From positions 29,675 to 93,674 of the forward strand of contig JAUCBJ010001037.1 of NCBI GenBank assembly GCA_032718475.1: a DNA stretch of 64,000 nucleotides. Reading direction: 5' to 3'. Source of the stretch: Nemertoderma westbladi (lineage: Eukaryota > Xenacoelomorpha > Nemertodermatida > Nemertodermatidae). Both the position numbers and the translations under genes were made by a program. The notes beneath the pieces are model-generated. The model had not been told where the DNA came from. It worked only from the letters and a program-made list of their open reading frames with translations, and searched no databases. Below, one piece after another: positions 11,953-24,589 of this stretch (its first letter is position 1; every line of letters begins with the position of its first letter).

Positions 11953-12105
11953 CCTGGTCCGCGGTTTCATTACCGATGTCAGTTTTCACGACCGACTGAT
12001 TCTAGTCTCTTTCAGTCTGTCAGATAGACATTAGACAAGACACGCTGACTAGAATCCGTAAATTGTAGAAACTGACATCGGAAACGAAATCCCAGACAAC
12101 GAAAC
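11953..12105. repeat. Imperfect hairpin (inverted repeat) in POP1 intron
   Basis: ccgatgtcagttt at 11973-11985 pairs perfectly with aaactgacatcgg at 12069-12081, and gattctagtc at 11998-12007 with gactagaatc at 12047-12056. The unpaired 12-base stretches between the two stems are equal on both sides, and the outer flanks pair partly. It could be a MITE/fold-back relic or a structured transcript. Confidence 0.6.
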
Positions 12106-12450
12106 CCCCATAGAAATATTTTTAGTTAGGTGTGGTGAGATATTTTATGCCTACTGTATTTTGACAAATAGATAGACAGACATACAGACGGGCGGACATA
12201 GATTTAAGCGGTTTTGGCTTATGACGTGCCTTTAAAGTGTCAATATCTATAATCTGCCGAAAATTGTGATCTTAATCAACTGAAAAAAAATATTGCAAAA
12301 ATTTTATTTTATTGAAAATTGTACGGGTCCCATCTCCCCTTAGCTCCGTTAGTGGTCACCATTAAATTTCTGGCATTAGTAACTTCCCCCCCACCCTTAA
12401 CCTCATCGCTAATATTTCTACTTCACAAACACTTTGTTTAATTTCTTTAG

Positions 12451-12647
12451 CTTTAAATGTTGCCGAATTCTCATCATGTCGGGCTTTGGAGATCGGGGAA
12501 ATGATTGAATCAGTCAAGCGCGGGAGAATAACCGCGACCCAGCTGCAACTAATGCCGAGGTATATGCGGCGACGGGCAATGAGCAACGTGGTAAAACGGT
12601 TCCCGAGGAAAGTCAGACATTGGGTCGGCAGACAACCTACACAATCG
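12451..12647 (+). CDS. POP1: POP1 exon with the conserved basic N-terminal block
   Basis: After a polypyrimidine acceptor (atttctttag) the exon reads LNVAEFSSCRALEIGEMI, then QLMPRYMRRRAMSNVVKRF. This corresponds closely to the RAxEIxxM and LPRHMRRRAMSHNVKRLPR region of animal POP1, which contacts the RNA subunit. The donor is acaatcg/gtgagt at 12648, phase 0. A second, equally strong donor 38 bases on (exon end 12685, phase 2) also keeps the frame open. The frame stops at 12687-12689, so only these two copies of the donor are usable. Both donors lie in copies of the minisatellite that follows. Family members have a lysine/arginine-rich linker here; this gene has RHWVGRQPTQS instead, so the linker has apparently been replaced by repeat-derived sequence. 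Confidence 0.85.
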
Positions 12648-13585
12648 GTGAGTTACATTGGTTCGACAGACTACCGACACATTCGGTGAGTTACATTGGT
12701 TCGACAGACAACCGACACAGTCGGAGAGTTACATTGGTTCGACAGACAACCGATACAGTCGGTGAGTTACATTGGTTCGACAGAGAACCGATACAGTCGG
12801 TGAGTTACATTGGTTCGACAGAGAACCGATACAGTCGGTGAGTTACATTGGTTCGACAGAGAACCGATACAGTCGGTGAGTTGCAGAGGTTCGACAGACA
12901 ACCGACACAGTCGGTGAGTTGCAGAGGTTCGACAGACAACCGACACAGTCGGTTAGTTACATTGGTTCGACAGACAACCGACACAGTCGGTGAGTTACAT
13001 TGGTCCGACAGACAACCGACACAGTCGGTGAGTTGCATTGGTTCGACAGACAACCGCCACAGTCGGTGAGTTGCAGAGTTTCGACAGACAACCGCCACAG
13101 TCGGTTAGTTGCAGAGGTTCGACAGACAACCGACACAGTCGGTTAGTTACATTGGTCCGACAGACAACCGACACAGTCGTTGAGTTATATTGATTCGACA
13201 AACAACCGACACAGTCGGTGAGTTACATTGGTTCTACAGACAAACGACACAGTCGGTGAGTTGCATTGGTTCGACAGACGACCGACACAGTCGGTGAGTT
13301 GCAGAGGTTCGACAGACAACCGCCACAGTCGGTGAGTTGCAGAGGTTCGACAGACAACCGACACAGTCGGTGAGTTACATTGGTTCGACAGACAACCGAC
13401 ACAGTCGTTGAATTACATTGGTTCGACAGACAACCGACACAGTCGTTGAATTACATTGGTTCGACAAACAACCGACACAGTAGGTGAGTTACATTGGTTC
13501 GACAGACAACCGACACAGTCGTTGAATTACATTGGTTCGACAAACAACCGACACAGTAGGTGAGTTACATTGGTTCGACAGACAG
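12624..13585. repeat. 38-bp minisatellite carrying a splice donor in each unit
   Basis: About 25 copies of gttcgacagacaaccgacac followed by agtcggtgagttacattg. The first copy (from 12624) overlaps the end of the POP1 exon: its cagacaacctacacaatcg is exon and its gtgagt is the donor. Later copies differ mainly by ttacattgg versus ttgcagagg and by gttgaatt versus gtgagtt. Most units retain cg/gtgagt. Confidence 0.92.
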
Positions 13586-13733
13586 TAGTCCTCCAGGAGT
13601 AGTCAGTCTCATAATTATTATAGTCGCAGGTCAAAGGGAAGAAATCCGCACAAGATAAACGCCATACCGGGGCAGGATTCCGTGGGAAGAAGGTTGAAAG
13701 GAAAACCTCGAGACAAAATCGACGAAACGATAA
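13586..13733. other. Spacer between minisatellite and satellite
   Basis: A unique-looking stretch of about 150 bases inside the POP1 intron. No open frame or conserved motif was recognised. Confidence 0.6.
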
Positions 13734-16700
13734 AGATCGGGTCTCCGATTATAGGAGGTTAGTTAGTTAGTATGTTAGATCGGGTCTCCGATTATAGGAG
13801 GTTAGTTAGTTAGTATGTTAGATCGGGTCTCCGATTATAGGAGGTTAGTTAGTTAGTATGTTAGATCGGGTCTCCGATTATAGGAGGTTAGTTAGTTAGT
13901 ATGTTAGATCGGGTCTCCGATTATAGGAGGTTAGTTAGTATGTTAGATCGGGTCTCCGATTATAGGAGGTTAGTTAGTTAGTATGTTAGATCGGGTCTCC
14001 GATTATAGGGGGTTAGTTAGTATGTTAGATCGGGTCTCCGACTATAGGAGGTTAGTTAGTTAGTATGTTAGATCGGGTCTCCGATTATAGGAGGTTAGTT
14101 AGTTAGTATGTTAGATCGGGTCTCCGATTATAGGAGGTTAGTTATTTAGTATGTTAGATCGGGTCTCCGATTATAGGAGAAAGTTAGTTAGTATGTTAGA
14201 TCGGGTCTCCGATTATAGGAGGTTAGTTAGTTAGTATGTTAGATCGGGTCTCCGATTATAGGAAGTTAGTTAGTTAGTATGTTAGATCGGGTCTCCGATT
14301 ATAGGAGGTTAGTTATTTAGTATGTTAGATCGGGTCTCCGATTATAGGAGGTTAGTTAGTTAGTATGTTAGATCGGGTCTCCGATTATAGGAGGTTAGTT
14401 AGTTAGTATGTTAGATCGGGTCTCAGATTATAGGAGGTTAGTTAGTTAGTATGTTAGATCGGGTCTCCGATTATAGGGGGTTAGTTAGTATGTTAGATCG
14501 GGTCTCCGACTATAGGAGGTTAGTTAGTTAGTATGTTAGATCGGGTCTCCGATTATAGGAGGTTAGTTATTTAGTATGTTAGATCGGGTCTCCGATTATA
14601 GGAGAAAGTTAGTTAGTATGTTAGATCGGGTCTCCGATTATAGGAGGTTAGTTAGTTAGTATGTTAGATCGGGTCTCCGATTATAGGAGGTTAGTTAGTT
14701 AGTATGTTAGATCGGGTCTCCGATTATAGGAGGTTAGTTATTTAGTATGTTAGATCGGGTCTCCGATTATAGGAGGTTAGTTAGTTAGTATGTTAGATCG
14801 GGTCTCAGATTATAGGAGGTTAGTTAGTTAGTATGTTAGATCGGGTCTCCGATTATAGGGGGTTAGTTAGTATGTTAGATCGGGTCTCCGACTATAGGAG
14901 GTTAGTTAGTTAGTATGTTAGATCGGGTCTCCGATTATAGGAGGTTAGTTATTTAGTATGTTAGATCGGGTCTCCGATTATAGGAGAAAGTTAGTTAGTA
15001 TGTTAGATCGGGTCTCCGATTATAGGAGGTTAGTTAGTTAGTATGTTAGATCGGGTCTCCGATTATAGGGGGTTAGTTAGTATGTTAGATCGGGTCTCCG
15101 ATTATAGGGGGTTAGTTAGTATGTTAGATCGGGTCTCCGACTATAGGAGGTTAGTTAGTTAGTATGTTAGATCGGGTCTCCGATTATAGGAGGTTAGTTA
15201 TTTAGTATGTTAGATCGGGTCTCCGATTATAGGAGGTTAGTTAGTTAGTATGTTAGATCGGGTCTCCGATTATAGGAGGTTAGTTAGTTAGTATGTTAGA
15301 TCGGGTCTCCGATTATAGGAGGTTAGTTAGTTAGTATGTTAGATCGGGTCTCCGATTATAAGAGGTTAGTTAGTTAGTATGTTAGATCGGGTCTCCGACT
15401 ATAGGAGGTTAGTTAGTTAGTATGTAGATCGGGTCTCCGATTATAGGAGGTGAGGTAGTTAGTATGTTAGATCGGGTCTCCGATTATAGGAGGTTAGTTA
15501 GTTAGTATGTTAGATCGGGTCTCCGATTATAGGAGGTTAGTTAGTATGTGAGATCGGGTCTCCGATTATAGGAGGTTAGTTAGTTAGTATGTTAGATCGG
15601 GTCTCCGATTATAGGAGAAAGTTAGTTAGTATGTTAGATCGGGTCTCCTCTATAGGAGGTTAGTTAGTTAGTATGTTAGATCCGGTCTCAGACTATAGGA
15701 GGTTAGTTAGTTAGTATGTTAGATCGGGTCTCCGATTATAGGAGGTTAGTTAGTATGTTAGATCGGGTCTCCGATTATAAGAGGTTAGTTAGTTAGTATG
15801 TAGATCGGGTCTCCGATTATAGGAGGTTAGTTAGTTAGTATGTTAGATCGGGTCTCCGATTATAGGAGGTTAGTTAGTTAGTATGTTAGATCGGGTCTCC
15901 GATTATAGGAGGTTAGTTAGTTAGTATATTAGATCGGGTCTCCGATTATAGGAGGTTAGTTAGTTAGTATGTTAGATCGGGTCTCCGATTATAGGAGGTT
16001 GGTTAGTTAGTATGTTAGATCGGGTCTCCGATTATAGGAGGTTAGTTAGTATGTTAGATCGGGTCTCCGATTATAGGAGGTTAGTTAGTTAGTATGTTAG
16101 ATCGGGTCTCCGATTATAGGAGGTTAGTTAGTATGTTAGATCGGGTCTCCGATTATAGGAGGTTAGTTAGTTAGTATATTAGATCGGGTCTCCGATTATA
16201 GGAGGTTAGTTAGTATGTTAGATCGGGTCTCCGACTATAGGAGGTTAGTTAGTTAGTATGTTAGATCGGGTCTCCGATTATAGGAGGTTAGTTAGTTAGT
16301 ATGTTAGATCGGGTCTCCTCTATAGGAGGTTAGTTAGTTAGTATATTAGATCGGGTCTCCGATTATAGGAGGTTAGTTAGTTAGTGTGTTAGATCGGGTC
16401 TCCGATTATAGGAGGTTAGTTAGTATGTGAGATCGGGTCTCCGATTATAGGAGGTTAGTTAGTTAGTATGTTAGATCGGGTCTCCGATTATAGGAGAAAG
16501 TTAGTTAGTATGTTAGATCGGGTCTCCGATTATAGGAGGTTAGTTAGTATGTGAGATCAGGTCTCCGATTATAGGAGGTTAGTTAGTATGTGAGATCGGG
16601 TCTCCGATTATAGGAGGTTAGTTAGTTAGTATGTGAGATCGGGTCTCCGATTATAGGAGGTTAGTTAGTTAGTATGTTAGATCGGGTCTCCGATTATAGG

Positions 16701-19700
16701 AGGTTAGTTAGTATGTGAGATCGGGTCTCCTCTATAGGAGGTTTGTTAGTTAGTATGTTAGATCCGGTCTCAGACTATAGGAGGTTAGTTAGTTAGTATG
16801 TTAGATCGGGTCTCCGATTATAGGAGGTTAGTTAGTATGTTAGATCGGGTCTCCGACTATAGGAGGTTAGTTAGTTAGTATGTTAGATCGGGTCTCCGAT
16901 TATAGGAGGTTAGTTAGTTAGTATGTTAGATCGGGTCTCCGACTATAGGAGGTTAGTTAGTTAGTATGTTAGATCGGGTCTCCGATTATAGGAGGTTGGT
17001 TAGTTAGTATGTTAGATCGGGTCTCCTCTATAGGAGGTTAGTTAGTTAGTATGTTAGATCGGGTCTCCTCTATAGGAGGTTAGTTAGTTAGTATATTAGA
17101 TCGGGTCTCCGATTATAGGAGGTTAGTTAGTTAGTATGTTAGATCGGGTCTCCTCTATAGGAGGTTAGTTAGTTAGTATATTAGATCGGGTCTCCGATTA
17201 TAGGAGGTTAGTTAGTATGTTAGATCGGGTCTCCGACTATAGGAGGTTAGTTAGTTAGTATGTTGGATCGGGTCTCCTCTATAGGAGGTTAGTTAGTTAG
17301 TATATTAGATCGGGTCTCCGATTATAGGAGGTTAGTTAGTTAGTATGTTAGATCGGGTCTCCGATTATAGAAGGTTAGTTAGTAGTATGTTAGATCGGGT
17401 CTCCGATTATAGGAGGTTAGTTAGTATGTGAGATCGGGTCTCCGATTATAGGAGGTTAGTTAGTTAGTATGTTAGATCGGGTCTCCGATTATAGGAGGTT
17501 AGTTAGTATGTGAGATCGGGTCTCCGATTATAGGAGGTTAGTTAGTTAGTATGTTAGATCGGGTCTCCTCTATAGGAGGTTAGTTAGTTAGTATGTTAGA
17601 TCCGGTCTCAGACTATAGGAGGTTAGTTAGTTAGTATGTTAGATCAGGTCTCCGACTATAGGAGGTTAGTTAGTTAGTATGTTAGATCGGGTCTCCGATT
17701 ATAGGAGAAAGTTAGTTAGTATGTTAGATCGGGTCTCCTCTATAGGAGGTTAGTTAGTTAGTATGTTAGATCCGGTCTCAGACTATAGGAGGTTAGTTAG
17801 TTAGTATGTTAGATCGGGTCTCCGATTATAGGAGGTTAGTTAGTATGTTAGATCGGGTCTCCGATTATAGGAGGTTAGTTAGTTAGTATGTTAGATCGGG
17901 TCTCCGACTATAGGAGGTTAGTTAGTTAGTATGTTAGATCAGGTCTCCGACTATAGGAGGTTAGTTAGTTAGTATGTTAGATCGGGTCTCCGATTATAGG
18001 AGGTTAGTTAGTTAGTATGTTAGATCGGGTCTCCGATTATAGGAGGTTAGTTAGTTAGTATGTTAGATCGGGTCTCCGATTATAGGAGGTTAGTTAGTTA
18101 GTATGTTAGATCGGGTCTCCTCTATAGGAGGTTAGTTAGTTAGTATGTTAGATCGGGTCTCCGATTATAGGAGGTTAGTTAGTTAGTATGTTAGATCGGG
18201 ACTCCGATTATAGGAGGTTAGTTAGTATGTTAGATCGGGTCTCCGATTATAGGAGGTTAGTTAGTTAGTATGTTAGATAGGGTCTCCTCTATAGGAGGTT
18301 AGTTAGTTAGTATGTTAGATCGGGTCTCCGATTATAGGAGGTTAATTAGTATGTTAGATCGGGTCTCCGACTATAGGAGGTTAGTTAGTTAGTATGTTAG
18401 ATCGGGTCTCCGACTATAGGAGGTTAGTTAGTTAGTTAGTATGTTAGATCGGGTCTCCGACTATAGGAGGTTAGTTAGTTAGTATGTTAGATCGGGTCTC
18501 CGACTATAGGAGGTTAGTTAGTTAGTATGTTAGATCGGGTCTCCGATTATAGGAGGTTAGTTAGTATGTTAGATCGGGTCTCCGAATATAGGAGGTTAGT
18601 TAGTATGTTAGATCGGGTCTCCGATTATAGAAGGTTAGTTAGTTAGTATGTTAGATCGGGTCTCCGATTATAGGAGGTTGGTTAGTTAGTATTTTAGATC
18701 GGGTCTCCGACTATAGGAGGTTAGTTAGTTCTTAGTTAGTATGTTAGATCGGGTCTCCGATTATAGGAGGTTAGTTAGTTAGTATGTTAGATCGGGTCTC
18801 CGACTATAGGAGGTTAGTTAGTTAGTATGTTAGATCGGGTCTCCGATTATAGGAGGTTAGTTAGTTAGTATGTTAGATCGGGTCTCCGATTATAGGAGGT
18901 TAGTTAGTTAGTATGTTAGATCGGGTCTCCGATTATAGGAGGTTAGTTAGTATGTTAGATCGGGTCTCCGATTATAGGAGGTTAGTTAGTTAGTTAGTAT
19001 GTTAGATAGGGTCTCCTCTATAGGAGGTTAGTTAGTTAGTATGTTAGATCGGGTCTCCGATTATAGGAGGTTAGTTAGTTAGTATGTTAGATCGGGTCTC
19101 CGATTATAGGAGGTTAGTTAGTATGTTAGATCGGGTCTCCGACTATAGGAGGTTAGTTAGTTAGTATGTTAGATCGGGTCTCCGACTATAGGAGGTTAGT
19201 TAGTTAGTATGTTAGATCGGGTCTCCGACTATAGGAGGTTAGTTAGTTAGTATGTTAGATCGGGTCTCCGACTATAGGAGGTTAGTTAGTTAGTATGTTA
19301 GATCAGGTCTCCGATTATAGGAGGTTAGTTATTTAGTATGTTAGATCGGGTCTCCGATTATAGGAGGTTAGTTAGTTAGTATGTTAGATCGGGTCTCCGA
19401 TTATAGGAGGTTAGTTAGTTAGTATGTTAGATCGGGTCTCCTCTATAGGAGGTTAGTTAGTTAGTATGTTAGATCGGGTCTCCGATTATAGGAGGTTAGT
19501 TAGTTAGTATGTTAGATCGGGACTCCGATTATAGGAGGTTAGTTAGTATGTTAGATCGGGTCTCCGATTATAGGAGGTTAGTTAGTTAGTATGTTAGATA
19601 GGGTCTCCTCTATAGGAGGTTAGTTAGTTAGTATGTTAGATCGGGTCTCCGATTATAGGAGGTTAATTAGTATGTTAGATCGGGTCTCCGACTATAGGAG

Positions 19701-22700
19701 GTTAGTTAGTTAGTATGTTAGATCGGGTCTCCGACTATAGGAGGTTAGTTAGTTAGTTAGTATGTTAGATCGGGTCTCCGACTATAGGAGGTTAGTTAGT
19801 TAGTATGTTAGATCGGGTCTCCGACTATAGGAGGTTAGTTAGTTAGTATGTTAGATCGGGTCTCCGATTATAGGAGGTTAGTTAGTATGTTAGATCGGGT
19901 CTCCGAATATAGGAGGTTAGTTAGTATGTTAGATCGGGTCTCCGATTATAGAAGGTTAGTTAGTTAGTATGTTAGATCGGGTCTCCGATTATAGGAGGTT
20001 GGTTAGTTAGTATTTTAGATCGGGTCTCCGACTATAGGAGGTTAGTTAGTTCTTAGTTAGTATGTTAGATCGGGTCTCCGATTATAGGAGGTTAGTTAGT
20101 TAGTATGTTAGATCGGGTCTCCGACTATAGGAGGTTAGTTAGTTAGTATGTTAGATCGGGTCTCCGATTATAGGAGGTTAGTTAGTTAGTATGTTAGATC
20201 GGGTCTCCGATTATAGGAGGTTAGTTAGTTAGTATGTTAGATCGGGTCTCCGATTATAGGAGGTTAGTTAGTATGTTAGATCGGGTCTCCGATTATAGGA
20301 GGTTAGTTAGTTAGTATGTTAGATAGGGTCTCCTCTATAGGAGGTTAGTTAGTTAGTATGTTAGATCGGGTCTCCGATTATAGGAGGTTAGTTAGTTAGT
20401 ATGTTAGATCGGGTCTCCGATTATAGGAGGTTAGTTAGTATGTTAGATCGGGTCTCCGACTATAGGAGGTTAGTTAGTTAGTATGTTAGATCGGGTCTCC
20501 GACTATAGGAGGTTAGTTAGTTAGTATGTTAGATCGGGTCTCCGACTATAGGAGGTTAGTTAGTTAGTATGTTAGATCGGGTCTCCGACTATAGGAGGTT
20601 AGTTAGTTAGTATGTTAGATCAGGTCTCCGATTATAGGAGGTTAGTTATTTAGTATGTTAGATCGGGTCTCCGATTATAGGAGGTTAGTTAGTTAGTATG
20701 TTAGATCGGGTCTCCGATTATAGGAGGTTAGTTAGTTAGTATGTTAGATCGGGTCTCCGATTATAGGAGGTTAGTTAGTTAGTATGTTAGATCGGGTCTC
20801 CGATTATAGGAGGTTAGTTAGTTAGTATGTTAGATCGGGTCTCCGATTATAGGAGGTTAGTTAGTATGTTAGATCGGGTCTCCGATTATAGGAGGTTAGT
20901 TAGTTAGTATATTAGATCGGGTCTCCGATTATAGGAGGTTAGTTAGTATGTTAGATCGGGTCTCCGACTATAGGAGGTTAGTTAGTTAGTATGTTAGATC
21001 GGGTCTCCGATTATAGGAGGTTAGTTAGTTAGTATGTTAGATCGGGTCTCCTCTATAGGAGGTTAGTTAGTTAGTATATTAGATCGGGTCTCCGATTATA
21101 GGAGGTTAGTTAGTTAGTGTGTTAGATCGGGTCTCCGATTATAGGAGGTTAGTTAGTATGTGAGATCGGGTCTCCGATTATAGGAGGTTAGTTAGTTAGT
21201 ATGTTAGATCGGGTCTCCGATTATAGGAGAAAGTTAGTTAGTATGTTAGATCGGGTCTCCGATTATAGGAGGTTAGTTAGTATGTGAGATCGGGTCTCCG
21301 ATTATAGGAGGTTAGTTAGTATGTGAGATCGGGTCTCCGATTATAGGAGGTTAGTTAGTTAGTATGTGAGATCGGGTCTCCGATTATAGGAGGTTAGTTA
21401 GTTAGTATGTTAGATCGGGTCTCCGATTATAGGAGGTTAGTTAGTATGTGAGATCGGGTCTCCGATTATAGGAGGTTAGTTAGTTAGTATGTTAGATCGG
21501 GTCTCCGATTATAGGAGAAAGTTAGTTAGTATGTTAGATCGGGTCTCCTCTATAGGAGGTTAGTTAGTTAGTATGTTAGATCCGGTCTCAGACTATAGGA
21601 GGTTAGTTAGTTAGTATGTTAGATCGGGTCTCCGATTATAGGAGGTTAGTTAGTTAGTGTGTTAGATCGGGTCTCCGACTATAGGAGGTTAATTAGTTAG
21701 TATGTTAGATCGGGTCTCCGACTATAGGAGGTTAGTTAGTTAGTATGTTAGATCGGGTCTCCGATTATAGGAGGTTGGTTAGTTAGTATGTTAGATCGGG
21801 TCTCCGATTATAGGAGGTTGGTTAGTTAGTATGTTAGATCGGGTCTCCTCTATAGGAGGTTAGTTAGTTAGTATGTTAGATCGGGTCTCCTCTATAGGAG
21901 GTTAGTTAGTTAGTATATTAGATCGGGTCTCCGATTATAGGAGGTTAGTTAGTATGTTAGATCGGGTCTCCGACTATAGGAGGTTAGTTAGTTAGTATGT
22001 TAGATCGGGTCTCCTCTATAGGAGGTTAGTTAGTTAGTATATTAGATCGGGTCTCCGATTATAGGAGGTTAGTTAGTTAGTATGTTAGATCGGGTCTCCG
22101 ATTATAGAAGGTTAGTTAGTAGTATGTTAGATCGGGTCTCCGATTATAGGAGGTTAGTTAGTATGTGAGATCGGGTCTCCGATTATAGGAGGTTAGTTAG
22201 TTAGTATGTTAGATCGGGTCTCCGATTATAGGAGGTTAGTTAGTATGTGAGATCGGGTCTCCGATTATAGGAGGTTAGTTAGTTAGTATGTTAGATCGGG
22301 TCTCCTCTATAGGAGGTTAGTTAGTTAGTATGTTAGATCCGGTCTCAGACTATAGGAGGTTAGTTAGTTAGTATGTTAGATCAGGTCTCCGACTATAGGA
22401 GGTTAGTTAGTTAGTATGTTAGATCGGGTCTCCGATTATAGGAGAAAGTTAGTTAGTATGTTAGATCGGGTCTCCTCTATAGGAGGTTAGTTAGTTAGTA
22501 TGTTAGATCCGGTCTCAGACTATAGGAGGTTAGTTAGTTAGTATGTTAGATCGGGTCTCCGATTATAGGAGGTTAGTTAGTATGTTAGATCGGGTCTCCG
22601 ATTATAGGAGGTTAGTTAGTTAGTATGTTAGATCGGGTCTCCGACTATAGGAGGTTAGTTAGTTAGTATGTTAGATCAGGTCTCCGACTATAGGAGGTTA

Positions 22701-24589
22701 GTTAGTTAGTATGTTAGATCGGGTCTCCGATTATAGGAGGTTAGTTAGTTAGTATGTTAGATCGGGTCTCCGATTATAGGAGGTTAGTTAGTTAGTATGT
22801 TAGATCGGGTCTCCGATTATAGGAGGTTAGTTAGTTAGTATGTTAGATCGGGTCTCCTCTATAGGAGGTTAGTTAGTTAGTATGTTAGATCGGGTCTCCG
22901 ATTATAGGAGGTTAGTTAGTTAGTATGTTAGATCGGGACTCCGATTATAGGAGGTTAGTTAGTATGTTAGATCGGGTCTCCGATTATAGGAGGTTAGTTA
23001 GTTAGTATGTTAGATAGGGTCTCCTCTATAGGAGGTTAGTTAGTTAGTATGTTAGATCGGGTCTCCGATTATAGGAGGTTAGTTAGTATGTTAGATCGGG
23101 TCTCCGACTATAGGAGGTTAGTTAGTTAGTATGTTAGATCGGGTCTCCGACTATAGGAGGTTAGTTAGTTAGTATGTTAGATCGGGTCTCCGACTATAGG
23201 AGGTTAGTTAGTTAGTATGTTAGATCGGGTCTCAGACTATAGGAGGTTAGTTAGTTAGTATGTTAGATCGGGTCTCCGATTATAGGAGGTTAGTTAGTAT
23301 GTTAGATCGGGTCTCCGAATATAGGAGGTTAGTTAGTATGTTAGATCGGGTCTCCGATTATAGAAGGTTAGTTAGTTAGTATGTTAGATCGGGTCTCCGT
23401 TTATAGGAGGTTGGTTAGTTAGTATGTTAGATCGGGTCTCCGACTATAGGAGGTTAGTTAGTTCTTAGTTAGTATGTTAGATCGGGTCTCCGATTATAGG
23501 AGGTTAGTTAGTTAGTATGTTAGATCGGGTCTCCGACTATAGGAGGTTAGTTAGTTAGTATGTTAGATCGGGTCTCCGATTATAGGAGGTTAGTTAGTTA
23601 GTATGTTAGATCGGGTCTCCGATTATAGGAGGTTAGTTAGTTAGTATGTTAGATCGGGTCTCCGATTATAGGAGGTTAGTTAGTATGTTAGATCGGGTCT
23701 CCGATTATAGGAGGTTAGTTAGTTAGTATGTTAGATAGGGTCTCCTCTATAGGAGGTTAGTTAGTTAGTATGTTAGATCGGGTCTCCGATTATAGGAGGT
23801 TAGTTAGTTAGTATGTTAGATCGGGTCTCCGATTATAGGAGGTTAGTTAGTATGTTAGATCGGGTCTCCGACTATAGGAGGTTAATTAGTTAGTATGTTA
23901 GATCGGGTCTCCGACTATAGGAGGTTAGTTAGTTAGTATGTTAGATCGGGTCTCCGACTATAGGAGGTTAGTTAGTTAGTATGTTAGATCGGGTCTCCGA
24001 CTATAGGAGGTTAGTTAGTTAGTATGTTAGATCAGGTCTCCGACTATAGGAGGTTAGTTAGTTAGTTAGTATGTTAGATCGGGTCTCCGATTATAGGAGG
24101 TTAGTTAGTTAGTATGTTAGATCGGGTCTCCGATTATAGGAGGTTAGTTAGTTAGTATGTTAGATCGGGTCTCCGATTATAGGAGGTTAGTTAGTTAGTA
24201 TGTTAGATCGGGTCTCCGACTATAGGAGGTTAGTTAGTTAGTATGTTAGATCGGGTCTCCGATTATAGGAGGTTAGTTAGTTAGTATGTTAGATCGGGTT
24301 TCCGATTATAGGAGGTTAGTTAGTTAGTATGTTAGATCGGGTCTCCGATTATAGGAGGTTAGTTAGTTAGTATGTTAGATCGGGTCTCCGATTATAGGAG
24401 GTTAGTTAGTCAGTATGTTAGATCGGGTCTCCGATTATAGGAGGTTAGTTAGTTAGTATGTTAGATCGGGTCTCCGATTATAGGAGGTTAGTTAGTTAGT
24501 ATGTTAGATCGGGTCTCCGACTATAGGAGGTTAGTTAGTTAGTATGTTAGATCGGGTCTCCTCTATAGGAGGTTAGTTAGTTAGTTAGT
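13734..24589. repeat. 43-bp satellite array, left block
   Basis: The unit is atgttagatcgggtctccga followed by ttataggaggttagttagttagt, 43 bases. Length variants differ by one ttag (39 or 47 bases). Common sequence variants are ctccgactatagg, ctcctctatagg, ggagaaagttag and tcagactatag. The block is about 10.8 kb, some 255 copies. Longer duplications are visible: the rare word agttcttagttag recurs at about 18,730 and 20,050, and gggactccgatt at about 18,199 and 19,519, a 1.32-kb step. The array lies within a POP1 intron. Confidence 0.97.

Noticed and set aside
12620-13201. Short frames across the 38-bp minisatellite
   Set aside because: They are repeat by-products in different frames; only the part up to 12647 or 12685 is likely exonic.
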